From Atrina japonica (Eukaryota > Mollusca > Bivalvia > Pterioida > Pinnidae): a stretch of 64,000 nt of DNA. The notes beneath the pieces were generated by a model that saw only the letters and a list, made by a program, of their open reading frames with translations, was not told the DNA's origin and searched no databases. Of the stretch, positions 24,205 to 36,100 are shown piece after piece. The stretch lies in assembly GCA_030159075.1 (NCBI GenBank), contig BROG01000140.1:1006001-1070000 (forward strand), in the 5' to 3' direction. Position 1 is the stretch's first letter. Each line of letters opens with the position of its first letter. The translations under genes were made by a program, and so were the position numbers.

Positions 24205-27200
24205 CTATGATGAATAGTCCTGTTTCCATAGAAACTCTTTGTGGTAGTTATCACCGATATCACAGTTTGCTGTACATGTATAAACACACAGAGTTCCCCA
24301 GTCAATGCTTTTATCAAGTTTGTCCACATTTAGGTAGTTCAGTATCTGTGGCATTACCTGAAATAAAATGTAGGTGATATATTATGTACTATGACTAATG
24401 TTTGTATGAAGGTCAGAAAATATGTCAAGAACCTCAATCTGAACTTATGAATGCACTACAATTAATATATGAATACAGTGCTAGGATACAGTTCTAGGGT
24501 ACAGTGCAGGGTACAGTGCTAGGGTACAGTGCAGGGTACAGTGCTAGGGTACAGTGCTAGGGTACTATTGTCATATTTATTGTACATTTGATGAGGTACC
24601 ATACCAGTAGTTTAAAGGTACCATGTATAAAGTTGTAATAACAAAGTTGTAATAACAAAGTTGTAAAGTTTTAATGTCAGTAACCAAAGGTCATATAGTA
24701 CCATACCAGTAGCTTAAAGGTACCATGTATAAAGTTGTAATAACAAAGTTGTAAAGTTTTAATGTCAGTAACCAAAGGTCATATAGTACCATACCAGTAG
24801 TTTAAAGGTACCATGTATAAAGTTGTAATAACAAAGTTGTAAAAGTTTTAATGTCAGTAACCAAAGGTCATATAGTACCATACCAGTAGTTTAAAGGTAC
24901 CATGTATAAAGTTGTAATAACAAAGTTGTAATAACAAAGTTGTAATAACAAAGTTGTAAAGTTTTAATTTCAGTAACCAAAGGTCATATAGTGTCAAGGT
25001 CACTGACCTTGGTCGGGTTTTAGTATTGGGTACAGTAAATACAGTCAACTCCACATATAACGGGACTGTATGTAATGAAAAACGGGTTAAAGCGAGGATA
25101 TATCTCATTCCTGTGCATTTCTTACATTATACTATTTGAATGAGGTAATGAAATACATCTATAACGAGGTTTAAATCTATCTCTGTTCCACTTTGTAAAA
25201 GTTGTTGACTATATCTGACATAAGATTGCAAATCATGTAACTATTTGCTGTGGTCTGCAGTAGAGTATTTGATTTGCAAGCAGAAGGTCCGCTGGTTTGA
25301 TTCCCGGACCAGGTCATACCAAAGACTAGTGATTTCCTTCTACAAGTGGTTGGCATACAAAGTGAAACTCACGAGGCTTTTGGATGAAACTGAAAACTAA
25401 GATACTGTGCCACGGAGGGCATGGCATGTTAAAAAAAACTTTGGTGTCAGTCGATAGCACAGGCCAAAATTTGTAGGACTTCAGCTAAAGCTGGTGACAT
25501 CTCAATATAAGTGAAATATTCTTGACAGGATGTAAAACAACAATCAAACAAAAAACAAACAAAGCAAATCATGTGAAAGATTGAGTAATCTTAGAAAGTA
25601 GATGTCAGTTTATATTACCGAAATTTACCTGAAATTCAAACTGCCTTGTAGAACCACAAGAACATTTTGGAATATCACCATCTTTAGGAATATGATTATT
25701 TGAGACCCACAAAGGAATGCCTCCTCTGTCATATCGCAGTACCTGAAGTGAAAGTTTTAAAATTAACATTTTTTTCATAGATTAAAATTATATCTACACC
25801 TCAAATGGAGCAACAACAAAAAAATAAATACAACATAAATCAATAAACATAACAATGACGACAGTATAATAGTTCAACATACAACATAGGGACTTGTTTA
25901 CTTCATTATTTACACAAAATTAAAGTAAAGGAAATACAAAGACAACCAAAATAATAAATCTGATATAAGTACCTGTTCTGGTTCTTTCTGGATCCTCTGT
26001 TTAAATTTCACAAACATTCGGTCTTCACCTTTGTTTGCCATTTTTTCAAGATCATCGGGATGAGCTTCATCTAGCAATGATTTACTACTTTCTGATTTTA
26101 GAAACTCTTGTAAGTCTTTCATTTTTTCATCTTCACTTTTTTCAACTTCATTTTCTTGAAATTCTTCAGTTTCTGTAACAAGCTCTGATTCTTGAAACAA
26201 CCATCCAATATCTCTATTTTCTGTGTTTATGGCTACAAAAATAAAAAGATACTTAAGAAAAATATATTTCATAAAATGTAACTGTTGATGGCATACCATG
26301 ATAAAAATATGGAGGATGTGTATGCAGCAATTATATACAAATAAAAAAACCATTGCATCATATTTAGTTATTTTATACAAAAGTAATATTAGATATGGCA
26401 ATACATTTAGGTTTATTATTTTGCCTTGTATGATACCACTATTTTTTTCTGAAATATACGTTCATTATTTAATTTGAGCTCATCTGTTGAACTGATGAAG
26501 TATCATTGACAGAAACAGTCGAATTGAGCAAGTGTGCTGCCCTTTTGAGTAAAACTATAATGTTGGTGTTATTATATACTTTAAAATTCTGGCAATTCTA
26601 CTGTTTATATATAATTACTACATCGGTAATTTTCATTTTATTTGACCGACAGTACTTCCCGGGTACATTTGATAGGCCTGAGAATATTTGGAACTGCTGA
26701 TTAATGATGTCATAGTAAACAAAACACAATCTGGTGGGACACATTTTTAAAATTGCAAACACCCATCTCCATGGAATTTGTATTATGTAGAGATTATTTT
26801 AAAAAGTTATTCAACTCCAGTAAGATTTTAGACTTTTAATCAGCCCAATGTTTTGTTTTTCTGATACATGCCAACTAATACTAATAACATTTATTAGTTT
26901 CACATTGTATACAATACAATAAATGCATACCCGGTACCATTAATATTTACTTTTTCTTACAAGTTTAAAATGAAAAACATGACGAACTGTAAACAAAATG
27001 ATGGATAGCTGGAATTCATGTTTTTAATAATGGAATTATTTCATGACACAACTTAATGGCGATGAGTTTTTTAAATAAAGATGAGGTAAGCAAATTACAA
27101 AATTTCAAACGACAGTTAAATGAAATCAGCGATATATAAAGCTAATAGGGATTGGTGACTCGGCGGTTTTATATAGAGCAACGCGCATATAGGCGATGTC

Positions 27201-30200
27201 ATCAAGCGTCTCGGAGATCCTGCTTACTGTGTCAACTTATCGGGAAAATGCGCCATTTTCAATTTACGCTTGGAGTAGCATCACTTCAGAAATCATAAGG
27301 ACAATTAGCCATACAACAATCAGAACAGGTGAGCAGTTGTTATTGTGATAAAGTTTATATGTCTAGGTAACCAAATACACCGATTTAGCGATTTGAAGTA
27401 ATTAAATATTTACATAATCAAGGCAGTTTAACTGAAGCAATAGGAGCTTGTTTTGAAGCGAATTACATCAATTCGCCGAGAACCATACCATATTGAAGAG
27501 CTAAAAGCATTGAAATTATTGAATCACTTCGGATGAGATGCTAAATTATTTAATTGCGAGAATATAAACTATTATGAAGTGAGCTATTCTAAAGCAGAAA
27601 GTTCGATGATTTTTATTTAAAAACCTGGATAGAAAATCACCCATATTATAAGCCTCATATGGTACGCTACTTTTACAAATATTGTCAAAAAATGTGGAAA
27701 AATCAAATGCAAAGTTCACTTATTTCACACTTGATCTTATCAAAGTACTCAGTAATTGTGAAGTACATATGCTTTTTCTGTTTATTGATTTGAAATTTAC
27801 TACGATGTACCGATTTTTAAGTGATTAATCGAACATTTATTTAGAGCTACGACGAAGACGAAATGGCGGAATTATCCGCATGAGTTTTTATTGATATCAG
27901 TTGTAACATGGATGTTTAAAAACTTTTTTGTTTTTGAATAAAATAAACCTATTGCTTGTCATTTGTGAAGTTGAAATATTAATATTTTGAAGTACGCGTT
28001 TATTTTTTTTATTAATATTTTTATTTTTTCTCTTTTATATTTTAAAATTTAGGGATTTTAATGTCCATTTTGAATTATTATCACCTCTGATTTTCTCAAT
28101 TACCCTGAAAAATGAATTTCTTACAATTTTAAGTGAAAAATTTGCTTGATTATTGTGACATTAACTTTGTAAATAGGCATATTCATATTTAATTGCAGTT
28201 TACAAGTGATTTAAGTGATTAATCGAACATTTATTTAGAGCTACGACGAAGACGAAATGGCGGAATTATCCGCATGAGTTTTTATTGATATCAGTTGTAA
28301 CATGGATGTTTAAAAACTTTTTTGTTTTTGAATAAAATAAACCTATTGCTTGTCATTTGTGAAGTTGAAATATTAATATTTTGAAGTACGCGTTTTATTT
28401 TTTTTATTAATATTTTTTATTTTTTCTCTTTTATATTTTAAAATTTAGGGATTTTAATGTCCATTTTGAATTATTATCACCTCTGATTTTCTCAATTACC
28501 CTGAAAAAATGAATTTCTTACAATTTTAAAGTGAAAAATTTGCTTGATTATTGTGACATTAACTTTGTAAATAGGCATATTCATATTTAATTGCAGTTTA
28601 CAAGGTTTAAACTTTAAGGAATTAACAGAAAATTGAAATAGGACTGGCAATGTCTGAATGGCAGATTTTGCTGTAAAAATGTAGGTCTTAAAACTATTTT
28701 GTTTTCTGCATAAAATAAAATTATTGATTGTCAGTCGTGAATTTGATATATTAAAATTTTTAAGTACTCGGTTATTTTTTTAATCAATATTTTTATCCAT
28801 TATTTTTTATATTTTAAAGTTAAGTATTTTACCGTCCAGGATTTTTGAATTATTGAAAATAGTATTGTGAAAAAATCGGGATGGCAGAGTTTGCTGTAAT
28901 GTTGTATTTTTTATATAGTTGGTAAATTGTTGGCCTAAATGTTTTTTTTAATTCATGAAGTTAAAATATCAAAATTTTGCATTACATTTCTATTTGAATT
29001 TAATTTGTTTTTATTATTTTTTTTATTTTCAAATCAAGTAATTTTTATTATCCAATCAGTGTGGAAGGCACTGAAAGAGACAAAAATTGTTGATTATGAT
29101 TTTCTCAATTACTCTGAAGAATAAAATTATATACAATTTTTAGAGTGCAATGAAACGCTGACTTAGTTAGTTAGTATATAGGCGTGTTCATATTTTATTG
29201 CAGTTTACAGGGTTTAAGCCTTAAAGGGATTAACAAAAAATTAAATAAGACTGAAAATGGCAGAGTTGGCTCCAATGTTTATATTTTTATATAGTTGTAA
29301 AAAGGTGGGCCTAAAAAACTATTTACTTTAATGTTTAGTTATAAATCGAGAAAAACAGTTTTATTAGATTAGGGAATAAATGTGATGATACATTAAGTTA
29401 AAAAAATGAATAGAAACCTGACATGTAAATTCAATAAATTCTCTTTATTTAAAATTGTCATTGAAATACATGTACACTGGGTGTATTTGTTGTGTGTTTT
29501 ATTTTTCAGACAAGGGGAAAAAGTTATAATAAAAGGATAACTGGATGGCAGTGATGAATTGTTGAGTTACAGTGACTAAGTAACAATATTGTGGAACTAC
29601 ATGTATCCAAGTCATTGCAGAAATTCATGTATCTTAAATGAAATAAAATCCAAGAAATTGATAAATTGTCTTTTCTTTCATGTGTGTGTTCTTCCATGAG
29701 GTCACTTTTTAAAGTGCAGTATTACTCAACAGGATTTCAGTATGCAAACATGTTTCTTTCATCCAAGCTCTGCACATAATTATACCTTTATTTGCAGAAT
29801 AGAAAAAATTTAATCCGCTTGGAGAGTGACATCATAAATAAGTTTGCAAAATTTATTTTCACTATATATTCTTAGTAAATCATGTTTTTTTCCTCTAGAA
29901 TTCATTGTTTTTTTTCAATTTTAATAAAGTAAATTGATTCACATGAAGGTGAGGGTTTGGTTCTTATGTGTTAGAAAATCCCATTACAATCTGTGTTTAA
30001 TTTTAGGATGGAATACACTAATTTTCATGTGAGTAAAATTCTAGTGACTTCATTTTGAAGTTTATTAATGGATAAAATAATGTATTTTTAAAGTAATTCA
30101 TGGATGTAAACTAACAGAAATATCAAAATTAGGCCCCACACTTCATGGGTTATACATGTATGTGTCATTTATTGATTTTCATTAATTTTTGGGTATCTAC

Positions 30201-32646
30201 CAAATTTGGAGGACAAATCACAGGATTGCAGGATTACTATGATTTATATTGTGAAATTCATTTTTGCGAACTAATTTATGTCCAAATACTGTACATGTTC
30301 ATCATTTGCAAACAGCAAAAATCTGACATGGTGATGCAAGAATAATCCTTACTATTCAGTATTATGCACTTAATCCATAAATATAACAATTTAATTTTAT
30401 AGTAATGAATCAAATTCAACCAAACATACACAGATTTATACTTGGAAAAACCTATCAGGGTCCTCACTTGTACAATAATGTCCATACTTCTTCATATTTT
30501 AAAATTAAGAACCCAGGATAATCAAATATTTTGTTATTCTGTCTAAATGACAATAATTGTTGTTTAAATAGTGTAGAAATGTGTATAAATAATATTAACA
30601 TCATATCAAAGTTACAATGATTTCATTTCAGATATAAGCTTAAGTATTTTTTCATTTTTTCAACTGTCTGAATTGTTTAAATATTTCCAATATCAACTTA
30701 TTTCCCCCAAATTTAAAAGAAATTGATTAACCTCTAATTGTCTAATAGATCTATTTAAATACTCAATTTTCTATTCTTCCTGCATGTTTGGAAATTATTT
30801 ACCAAAAATACCTACCTGTGTAGACTTATTGTAAAGTGGGAATTTTATTGTTTGCATAGAAGTATATACATGTAGTTATTATATCATGTGCTAAAATTAA
30901 CATATTTCAGAAATACCTTCTTTTGCACCCCACTCAAATGTTTATTTTTTAATCATGTGTAAGAAATGTGTAAATTTGAGTTTTTTTTAGAAATAATAAA
31001 TTTAAAACATATTTATTATGATTTTTTAAGTATCTGGGTTGTGGTTTCAAAGGGGTGGAGAGCAAAAATATTCAAAAGATTGTTTATTACACCTACAAGG
31101 CTACATGCTGAACTCAGGAAGTGATCTGCAGTATTATTCCTCTGCGGGAGTTCAACACCCAAAACGAGTGTCCTTTATCAGTGTTTACTGCAAATACCAT
31201 ATACCATCGCTTTTATCAGAACAGATAAAGCTAATCCCCTTGATGTTTAAATAAATATAGGTGCCATGTATTTTCACACCTTAGTGCTGTAGGATTACGA
31301 CATGTTCCCGATAGAACTGAAATTATACACAAACGTAAAAACAAGATATTTTGCCGATTTACATCTCCGGATATGTTATACATTACATCTTTTAATGTTC
31401 GGTTTGAAAATTCTTTTTATTTGTTAATCTAATTAAATTGAGAGGGGATTACGTAATTATCAAAAAGATATTTACTTTAGTAGATCAAGAATCTAAAAAT
31501 TAAAATTTGCTAACACATTTCTGAGGTTAATTTCTAATATTTTTCTACATTATTCATTTATTTTGAGTTGTTAAAATGGTACCTTATTCGGTTATTTTTT
31601 TTCAAACTCGTGATTTGTGAAACATTTAATGTTTTAAAAGTAGTAAACCTTTCCTTGCTCTCAAATTACCGAGAGTAACATTTTCAAGATACACATACGA
31701 ACGATCAATCTAAGTTGTCGGTCTTTGCTGATGCCAGCAGCTTCTCAACAAATTACACGACCCGACAACTCTGTATAAGAGATTTGTCTCGATTACGTCC
31801 CTTCTCACTGTTTGCGTGTTACTATCTGGTTGCGCCTGCGCGGTGAGTGTCGATTTAAACTGGGTCACTCATTTGCATATCAAAAGGATACATCCGCTCA
31901 TAACTGGAAGAGCGCGAGTCACCAATCCCTATTAGCTTTATATATCGCTGATGAAATATATAGTTACAAAGATTGATATATTTTGCTGTGAAAATGTCAC
32001 AGAATCTTGCTACAAACAAAATATATGGGAAGGCTCCTGCTCCTGATTTTACCAAAAAAACAAAAAAAAACAAAAAAAAAGGCAGAAATTTGGCTATGTC
32101 AGAATAAGTTGTACCTGTAACATTTCCATTTCCACATTGTTTTTTATGAGCGTGTTTCCAGTCTAATACTTGGTGTTCCTTACTACAGTAAGATCTGTTG
32201 TGACACTTCGAACACACCTTTGGACCAGATATTCCACACACGCAACACAGTTTGTGGAAGTCTTCAGCAGTAGGACCACTTGACGAATGTTTAGGTGGCT
32301 CGGGACTGTAAAACTTATTAATACGCGGCAGTTGTGATCTTAGAACAATAAAATTCTCATTAGAATTAATTTCTGTACACGCAGGATTTTTGCAAATAAA
32401 TATATAGATAGTGCGATGAAACGATGTGGGGTTATCATTCAAGGGAGAGTAAACTTGCATTAACATTAGACTAACTTGTCCACATTTACAACATGTCAAT
32501 TCATTGGGATTTGGAATTTGGGACAGCGACAACCATGCAGGTTTTCCTCCAACTTTGCTAGGAAATTGATGAGACAGTAGAAGTTCTGGGTCACCATCTT
32601 CTAAAAATCCCAGTTCCACGTGGTTCTTTTTGACATTTGACGCCAT
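24205..32646 (-). CDS. PDCD2: programmed cell death protein 2 (MYND zinc finger; PDCD2_C domain)
   Basis: Four coding exons on the minus strand: 32646-32115, 26232-25973, 25742-25629 and 24357-24205. All splice sites are GT-AG and the frame closes exactly (1059 nt, 352 aa; the human protein is 344 aa). Exon 1 gives [14 protein letters not shown] then [13 protein letters not shown], the conserved PDCD2 N-terminus. A MYND zinc finger spans residues 134-171, with ligand pairs C134/C137, C145/C148, C154/H158 and H167/C171. Exon 2 is an acidic linker ending in [12 protein letters not shown]. Exons 3-4 form the C-terminal domain ([50 protein letters not shown]), ending [14 protein letters not shown]2 family proteins act as dedicated chaperones in ribosome assembly (uS5) and in cell proliferation. 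The start ATG at 32646 has A at -3 and G at +4. Intron 1 (5.9 kb) holds a 4.8-kb transposon; intron 3 holds a SINE and an 88-bp array. Confidence 0.97.
24480..24985. repeat. two short tandem arrays in PDCD2 intron 3
   Basis: 24485-24565 repeats GGTACAGTGCTAGGGTACAG-like units. 24595-24985 holds about four 88-bp units containing CCATACCAGTAGTTTAAAGG and AACCAAAGGTCATATAGT. Within the latter, TTGTAATAACAAAG varies in copy number. Both lie in the intron before the last PDCD2 exon. Confidence 0.9.
25239..25563 (+). mobile_element. tRNA-derived SINE with 11-bp target duplication (PDCD2 intron 3)
   Basis: The head is tRNA-like: GTAGAGTATTTGATTTGCAA followed by the B-box region GCTGGTTTGATTCCCGGACC. 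The tail ATCTCAATATAAGTGAAATA TTCTTGACAGG then GTAAAACAACAATCAAACAA is a conserved 3' module of lophotrochozoan SINEs. The element is flanked by a perfect direct repeat GCAAATCATGT at 25228-25238 and 25564-25574, the expected target-site duplication of LINE-mediated insertion. It sits opposite to the PDCD2 sense strand. Confidence 0.9.
26402..27119. other. PDCD2 intron 1, 3' portion; nothing recognised
   Basis: AT-rich intronic sequence between exon 2 and the 4.8-kb transposon. No supported feature. Confidence 0.35.
27127..31950. mobile_element. 4.8-kb DNA transposon with perfect 36-bp TIRs and 7-bp TSD
   Basis: The left terminus 27127-27162 (CAGCGATATATAAAGCTAAT then AGGGATTGGTGACTCG) is an exact reverse complement of the right terminus 31915-31950. 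Both ends are flanked by ATGAAAT (27120-27126 and 31951-31957), a 7-bp target-site duplication. The whole lies in PDCD2 intron 1. No transposase-like frame is readable: the largest open frames are 60-70 codons and resemble nothing. So this copy looks non-autonomous, with an AT-rich interior that includes a near-perfect 394-bp tandem duplication. The perfect TIRs and TSD indicate a recent insertion. The superfamily is open: CAG termini with a 7-8-bp duplication recall hAT or P-type elements, but no protein evidence supports either. Confidence 0.9.
27816..28601. repeat. 394-bp tandem duplication inside the 4.8-kb transposon, with older degenerate copies beyond
   Basis: 27816-28209 and 28210-28601 are nearly identical, differing mainly by homopolymer indels. 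Each contains GAGCTACGACGAAGACGAAA and TGGCGGAATTATCCGCATGA. More diverged relatives follow at about 28620-28860, 28860-29190 and 29200-29340 (recurring GGCAGANTTTGCTGTAA and TTGCAGTTTACANGGTTTAA). The element interior therefore grew by successive tandem duplication. Confidence 0.88.
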
Positions 32647-33104
32647 TCTACACAAGTTTTCACAGTCAAGAACGCGTTTGAAAGTTTTACTTATAATTCA
32701 TTGTTTAAAACACATGAAAGATTTAGACATATTTAGGGCAATCGGAGTATTTCTGATGTTTCCATAGGATACATATATTAGGAAATAGGGTTGGGCTAAA
32801 TGTGCCAAACGACCAGACCTGCCAATTCATTAAAAATCGAAAACATATTCTTATCATAGGACCCGTGATAAGTTTAACCAGCAATCAGCATTTCATTAAT
32901 CTCCATTCAAAGAGATACAAAATTATATTATTTATTTTTGTCTTACTTTTAATGAAAAGTGTGTTGCGAAAAGAAAAAAATTGTGCTATACGATAGGGTT
33001 TTAGTAGTAATCAGAAAGACCACATTGAACTGGTAGGGCCTTCTCACTGGCTTCTAATATCAACATTGCATCTAGCGGAAAGTGGTCTGTTCAGTGATTA
33101 AAGG
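32647..33104. promoter_or_regulatory. shared head-to-head promoter interval of PDCD2 and PITHD1
   Basis: The start codons of PDCD2 (32646, minus) and PITHD1 (33105, plus) are 458 bp apart and diverge, so this interval must carry both promoters and 5' UTRs, unless untranslated exons lie elsewhere. No strong TATA box or CpG cluster is evident. The arrangement implies a bidirectional promoter, by inference from geometry only. Confidence 0.6.
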
Positions 33105-36100
33105 ATGTCTGGTCATGGTCACAGCCACAACTGTGGGGGAGGTCAAGATCATGATCATACCAGTGAAGCTGAGCTTGCGGCAAGCTATAGTTTGTATTTG
33201 AAAATTGATACAGAGAGGGTGCAGTGTCTAAATGAAACAGATGACGGGTCAGGAAAAGATGTGTTTAAACCATGGGATAAAAGACTTGACAAGGAAAAGG
33301 TTATGAAATGGAAATGTACATGTTTACACGATAGTCCCACAATTTTTTTATTAAATGAAACTTAGACCCATATAGCATCCTTATCTTCTATCTAATATTT
33401 CATCTGATTGCAATGTAATTCATCCACACTCATTATTTGACACAAAAGTTACAGTTGTCATGTATAGGCCTGAATGTCATCAATAGACCATTTTCGAGTT
33501 GTCTGATTCTGTTCAGTTTCTTCACAATAGTTTTTACTTGGACTACGTGATGTCATCTGAAAGTTGGGTAAGGTCGATTCAGGTTAAGTAATATTTTCAT
33601 CACTTTCCTATAATCTAATTTTCAAATCTGGCACCTATTACTTCATGATATTAATATCCCTGGTCATAGAGGTGATAAACTACTTATTCGGAATATAATG
33701 AATGCCCTATTTTGCTCTTTGAAATTGCACTCTATTATGACGAATCGTGATGTAACAAGACAACTCAAAAATGGTCTATTTCTTAAGAATTGTCATATCA
33801 TGAAGTGTAACAACTAGAAAATTTCAGGATCAGGGTTTTAATTCCCATTGACAGGGACACATTTTCCACCAGTAAACCAGCATTTGTAATCACTCTAAAG
33901 GGGGACATACAATGAAGTTAATCAACACTCTTAGATTTGATGAATGAAAATGGGCATGTCAGTATGGAACAGTAGCAATGCCCAGCACAGGGGTGGATAA
34001 CTGTGTTTGTCATTTTATAAATTGCTCGGAATCTGTACACAGAAACAGTCACTTATAGGACCATCAATTACACTATGAGAACAGTTCTTTATATGCTTGT
34101 TTGGGGCCTACTATTTTTGTATGATGCCTAGTGGTAAATAACCCAAAGTATCTTTGAAAAATAGTGATAGCGTAAGTTTTGACAATGAAGTGAATATTTC
34201 ACGAATTTCATATCACCATTTAGGAAGAGAGTAATTCTGTGAAAAAAGCTATTTAAGCTTGAGCGTTCATTTCTGAATTCACCCATAGTAATTTACTTGT
34301 ATGGCACGACCGTTTTTATGAAGAAATAGGTTTATCTTGAAAGCATGGTTTTCCTCGCATTCGAAAACCAAGATGGCGGACATTATATTGTGCAATCTTT
34401 TGTTTGTCGTGCATTATGACTGTATATATCATTAAATGAGGATAATGGTCACTGTATGTAAGATGTCAACATTGAATAAATGTGGCAGGGTTAGTTATAT
34501 GGTGTTCCTACTAGCTTGAACTAGTGTGGTTTCCCCTTTAGCTCGATCTGTAGAGCACCAGACTTGTAAACCAGGGGTCCTAGGTTCGAATCCAAGCAGA
34601 GGCAGTATTTGTCTCTTTTACAATGGCGCCCACGTTGGGACCTGGGTTCTTCCTGGTAATGTGAAAGTGATTATCCTTGAATCGCCCCACAGGTGATAGC
34701 TACCTCTAAGAGAGTCGGGACGACTCTTTCAATGGAGGGGGATAATGTGGCAGGGTTAGTTATATGGTGTTCCTACTAGCTTGAACTAGTGGGGTTTCCC
34801 CTTTAGCTCGATCGGTAGAGCACCAGACTTGTAAACCAGGGGTCCTAGGGCGCCATTGTAAAAGAGACAAATACTGCCTCTGCTTGGATTTGAACCTAAG
34901 ACCCCTGGTTTACAAGTCTGGTGCTCTACCGATCGAGCTAAAGGGGAAACCCCACTAGTTCAAGCTAGTAGGAACACCATATAACTAACCCTGCCACATA
35001 TATATGGCACACATTTTGGGAGTAGTCATCTGTAATGATTCTGGGAGTAGGGATCAGATAGGAGAACATGTTAACAGAGCAAAATGGGGAGAAATTGTGA
35101 AAGGACATAAAAAAATCAGGGCAGGGCTCGGCACCCTGCTAAAACCTTCTAGCTGGAGCACTATCAAGTCCCAGATTATTACACAATTTTGGAGTGTTTT
35201 ATATTAGGATACTGAGTTGCATTTTTCTCTATTTTTTTTCTGGAACACTTTTAAGACTAAAATCACTAGGCCTAAATATTTTCAAACCCTATGTTTGTGT
35301 GTGTGTGTGTGTGTGTTTTTTTTCTTCTCATGGCAAAGTGCCATTTTGTTTTCAATTGCCCTGCAGTGATAAGGCAGACAATGATATGTGATTTAAACTA
35401 CATTGTATATTTATTGACTTCGTATACATTATAATAGAAAAAAAAAGATTTGAAAGTAGGGATTTGATGAAAATAAAACCATGTTAATGTTAATTCATTT
35501 ATTGAAATGATATATGATAGGCTAAAACGTAATCTGACTCAAATTTAAAAATTGTAACACATTGAAAAAAAAAGTTAGTAATTTAAATTATGTTTGTTCC
35601 TTTGACTATGTAAACTACCCAATTTTTCTTTTTTCTTTTAGTTTGTGGAAAGTGATGCAGATGAAGAATTGTTATTTAACATACCGTAAGTATAATATTG
35701 GATTGTTTATATTTCTGTAAGAGACAATACTTTATGGAAGAAAACATTTTTTTGTAAACCTGTTATATTGTTGATGTTGTTGTTGTATATATTTACACAA
35801 TAATGTTTTGCAGTATTAAATAAATTTTAGTTTATGCAGTAACTGTGTGTTATGTAATGCTGTTGGTATGTGGTATCCTTTGCTTACATGAACTTCTACT
35901 TGTATTTACTGATCTGTTGTAATCAGTTTTACCGATCTATGTTTTTCTGTTATAATCAGTTTTACTGATCTATGTTATTCTGTTGTAATCAGTTTTACTG
36001 ATCTATGTTATTCTGTTGTAATTGGTTTTACTGATCTATGCTATTCTGTTGTAATCAGTTTTACTGATCTATGTTATTCTGTTATAATCAGTTTTACTGA

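Larger units (their letters stand above)
34481..34998. mobile_element. miniature LTR retroelement (TRIM-like), rearranged, in PITHD1 intron 1
   Basis: LTR 1 is 34481-34622 (142 bp), starting TGTGGCAGGG and ending TTTTACA. Two bases later comes TGGCGCCCACGTTGGGA (34624-34640), which resembles a retroviral tRNA-Lys primer-binding site (TGGCGCCCAACGTGGGG type). The internal region is only about 105 bp and ends in a purine tract ATGGAGGGGGATAA (34732-34745). Directly after it, LTR 2 starts (34746, TGTGGCAGGG). LTR 2 is cut at 34849 and joined to an inverted copy of the LTR plus the beginning of the primer site (34850-34998). No protein is encoded, so mobilisation would need an autonomous partner. 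No matching target duplication is seen at the outer edges, consistent with later rearrangement. Confidence 0.75.

Noticed and set aside
32647..32655. An ENDOU- or PDCD2-like upstream start (TTG at 32655) for PDCD2
   Set aside because: TTG is not a likely initiator here. The ATG at 32646 has a good context and matches the conserved N-terminus.
34533..34607. A genuine tRNA-Thr gene
   Set aside because: The acceptor stem does not pair and the sequence recurs only as part of the LTR copies. It is a tRNA-derived promoter.
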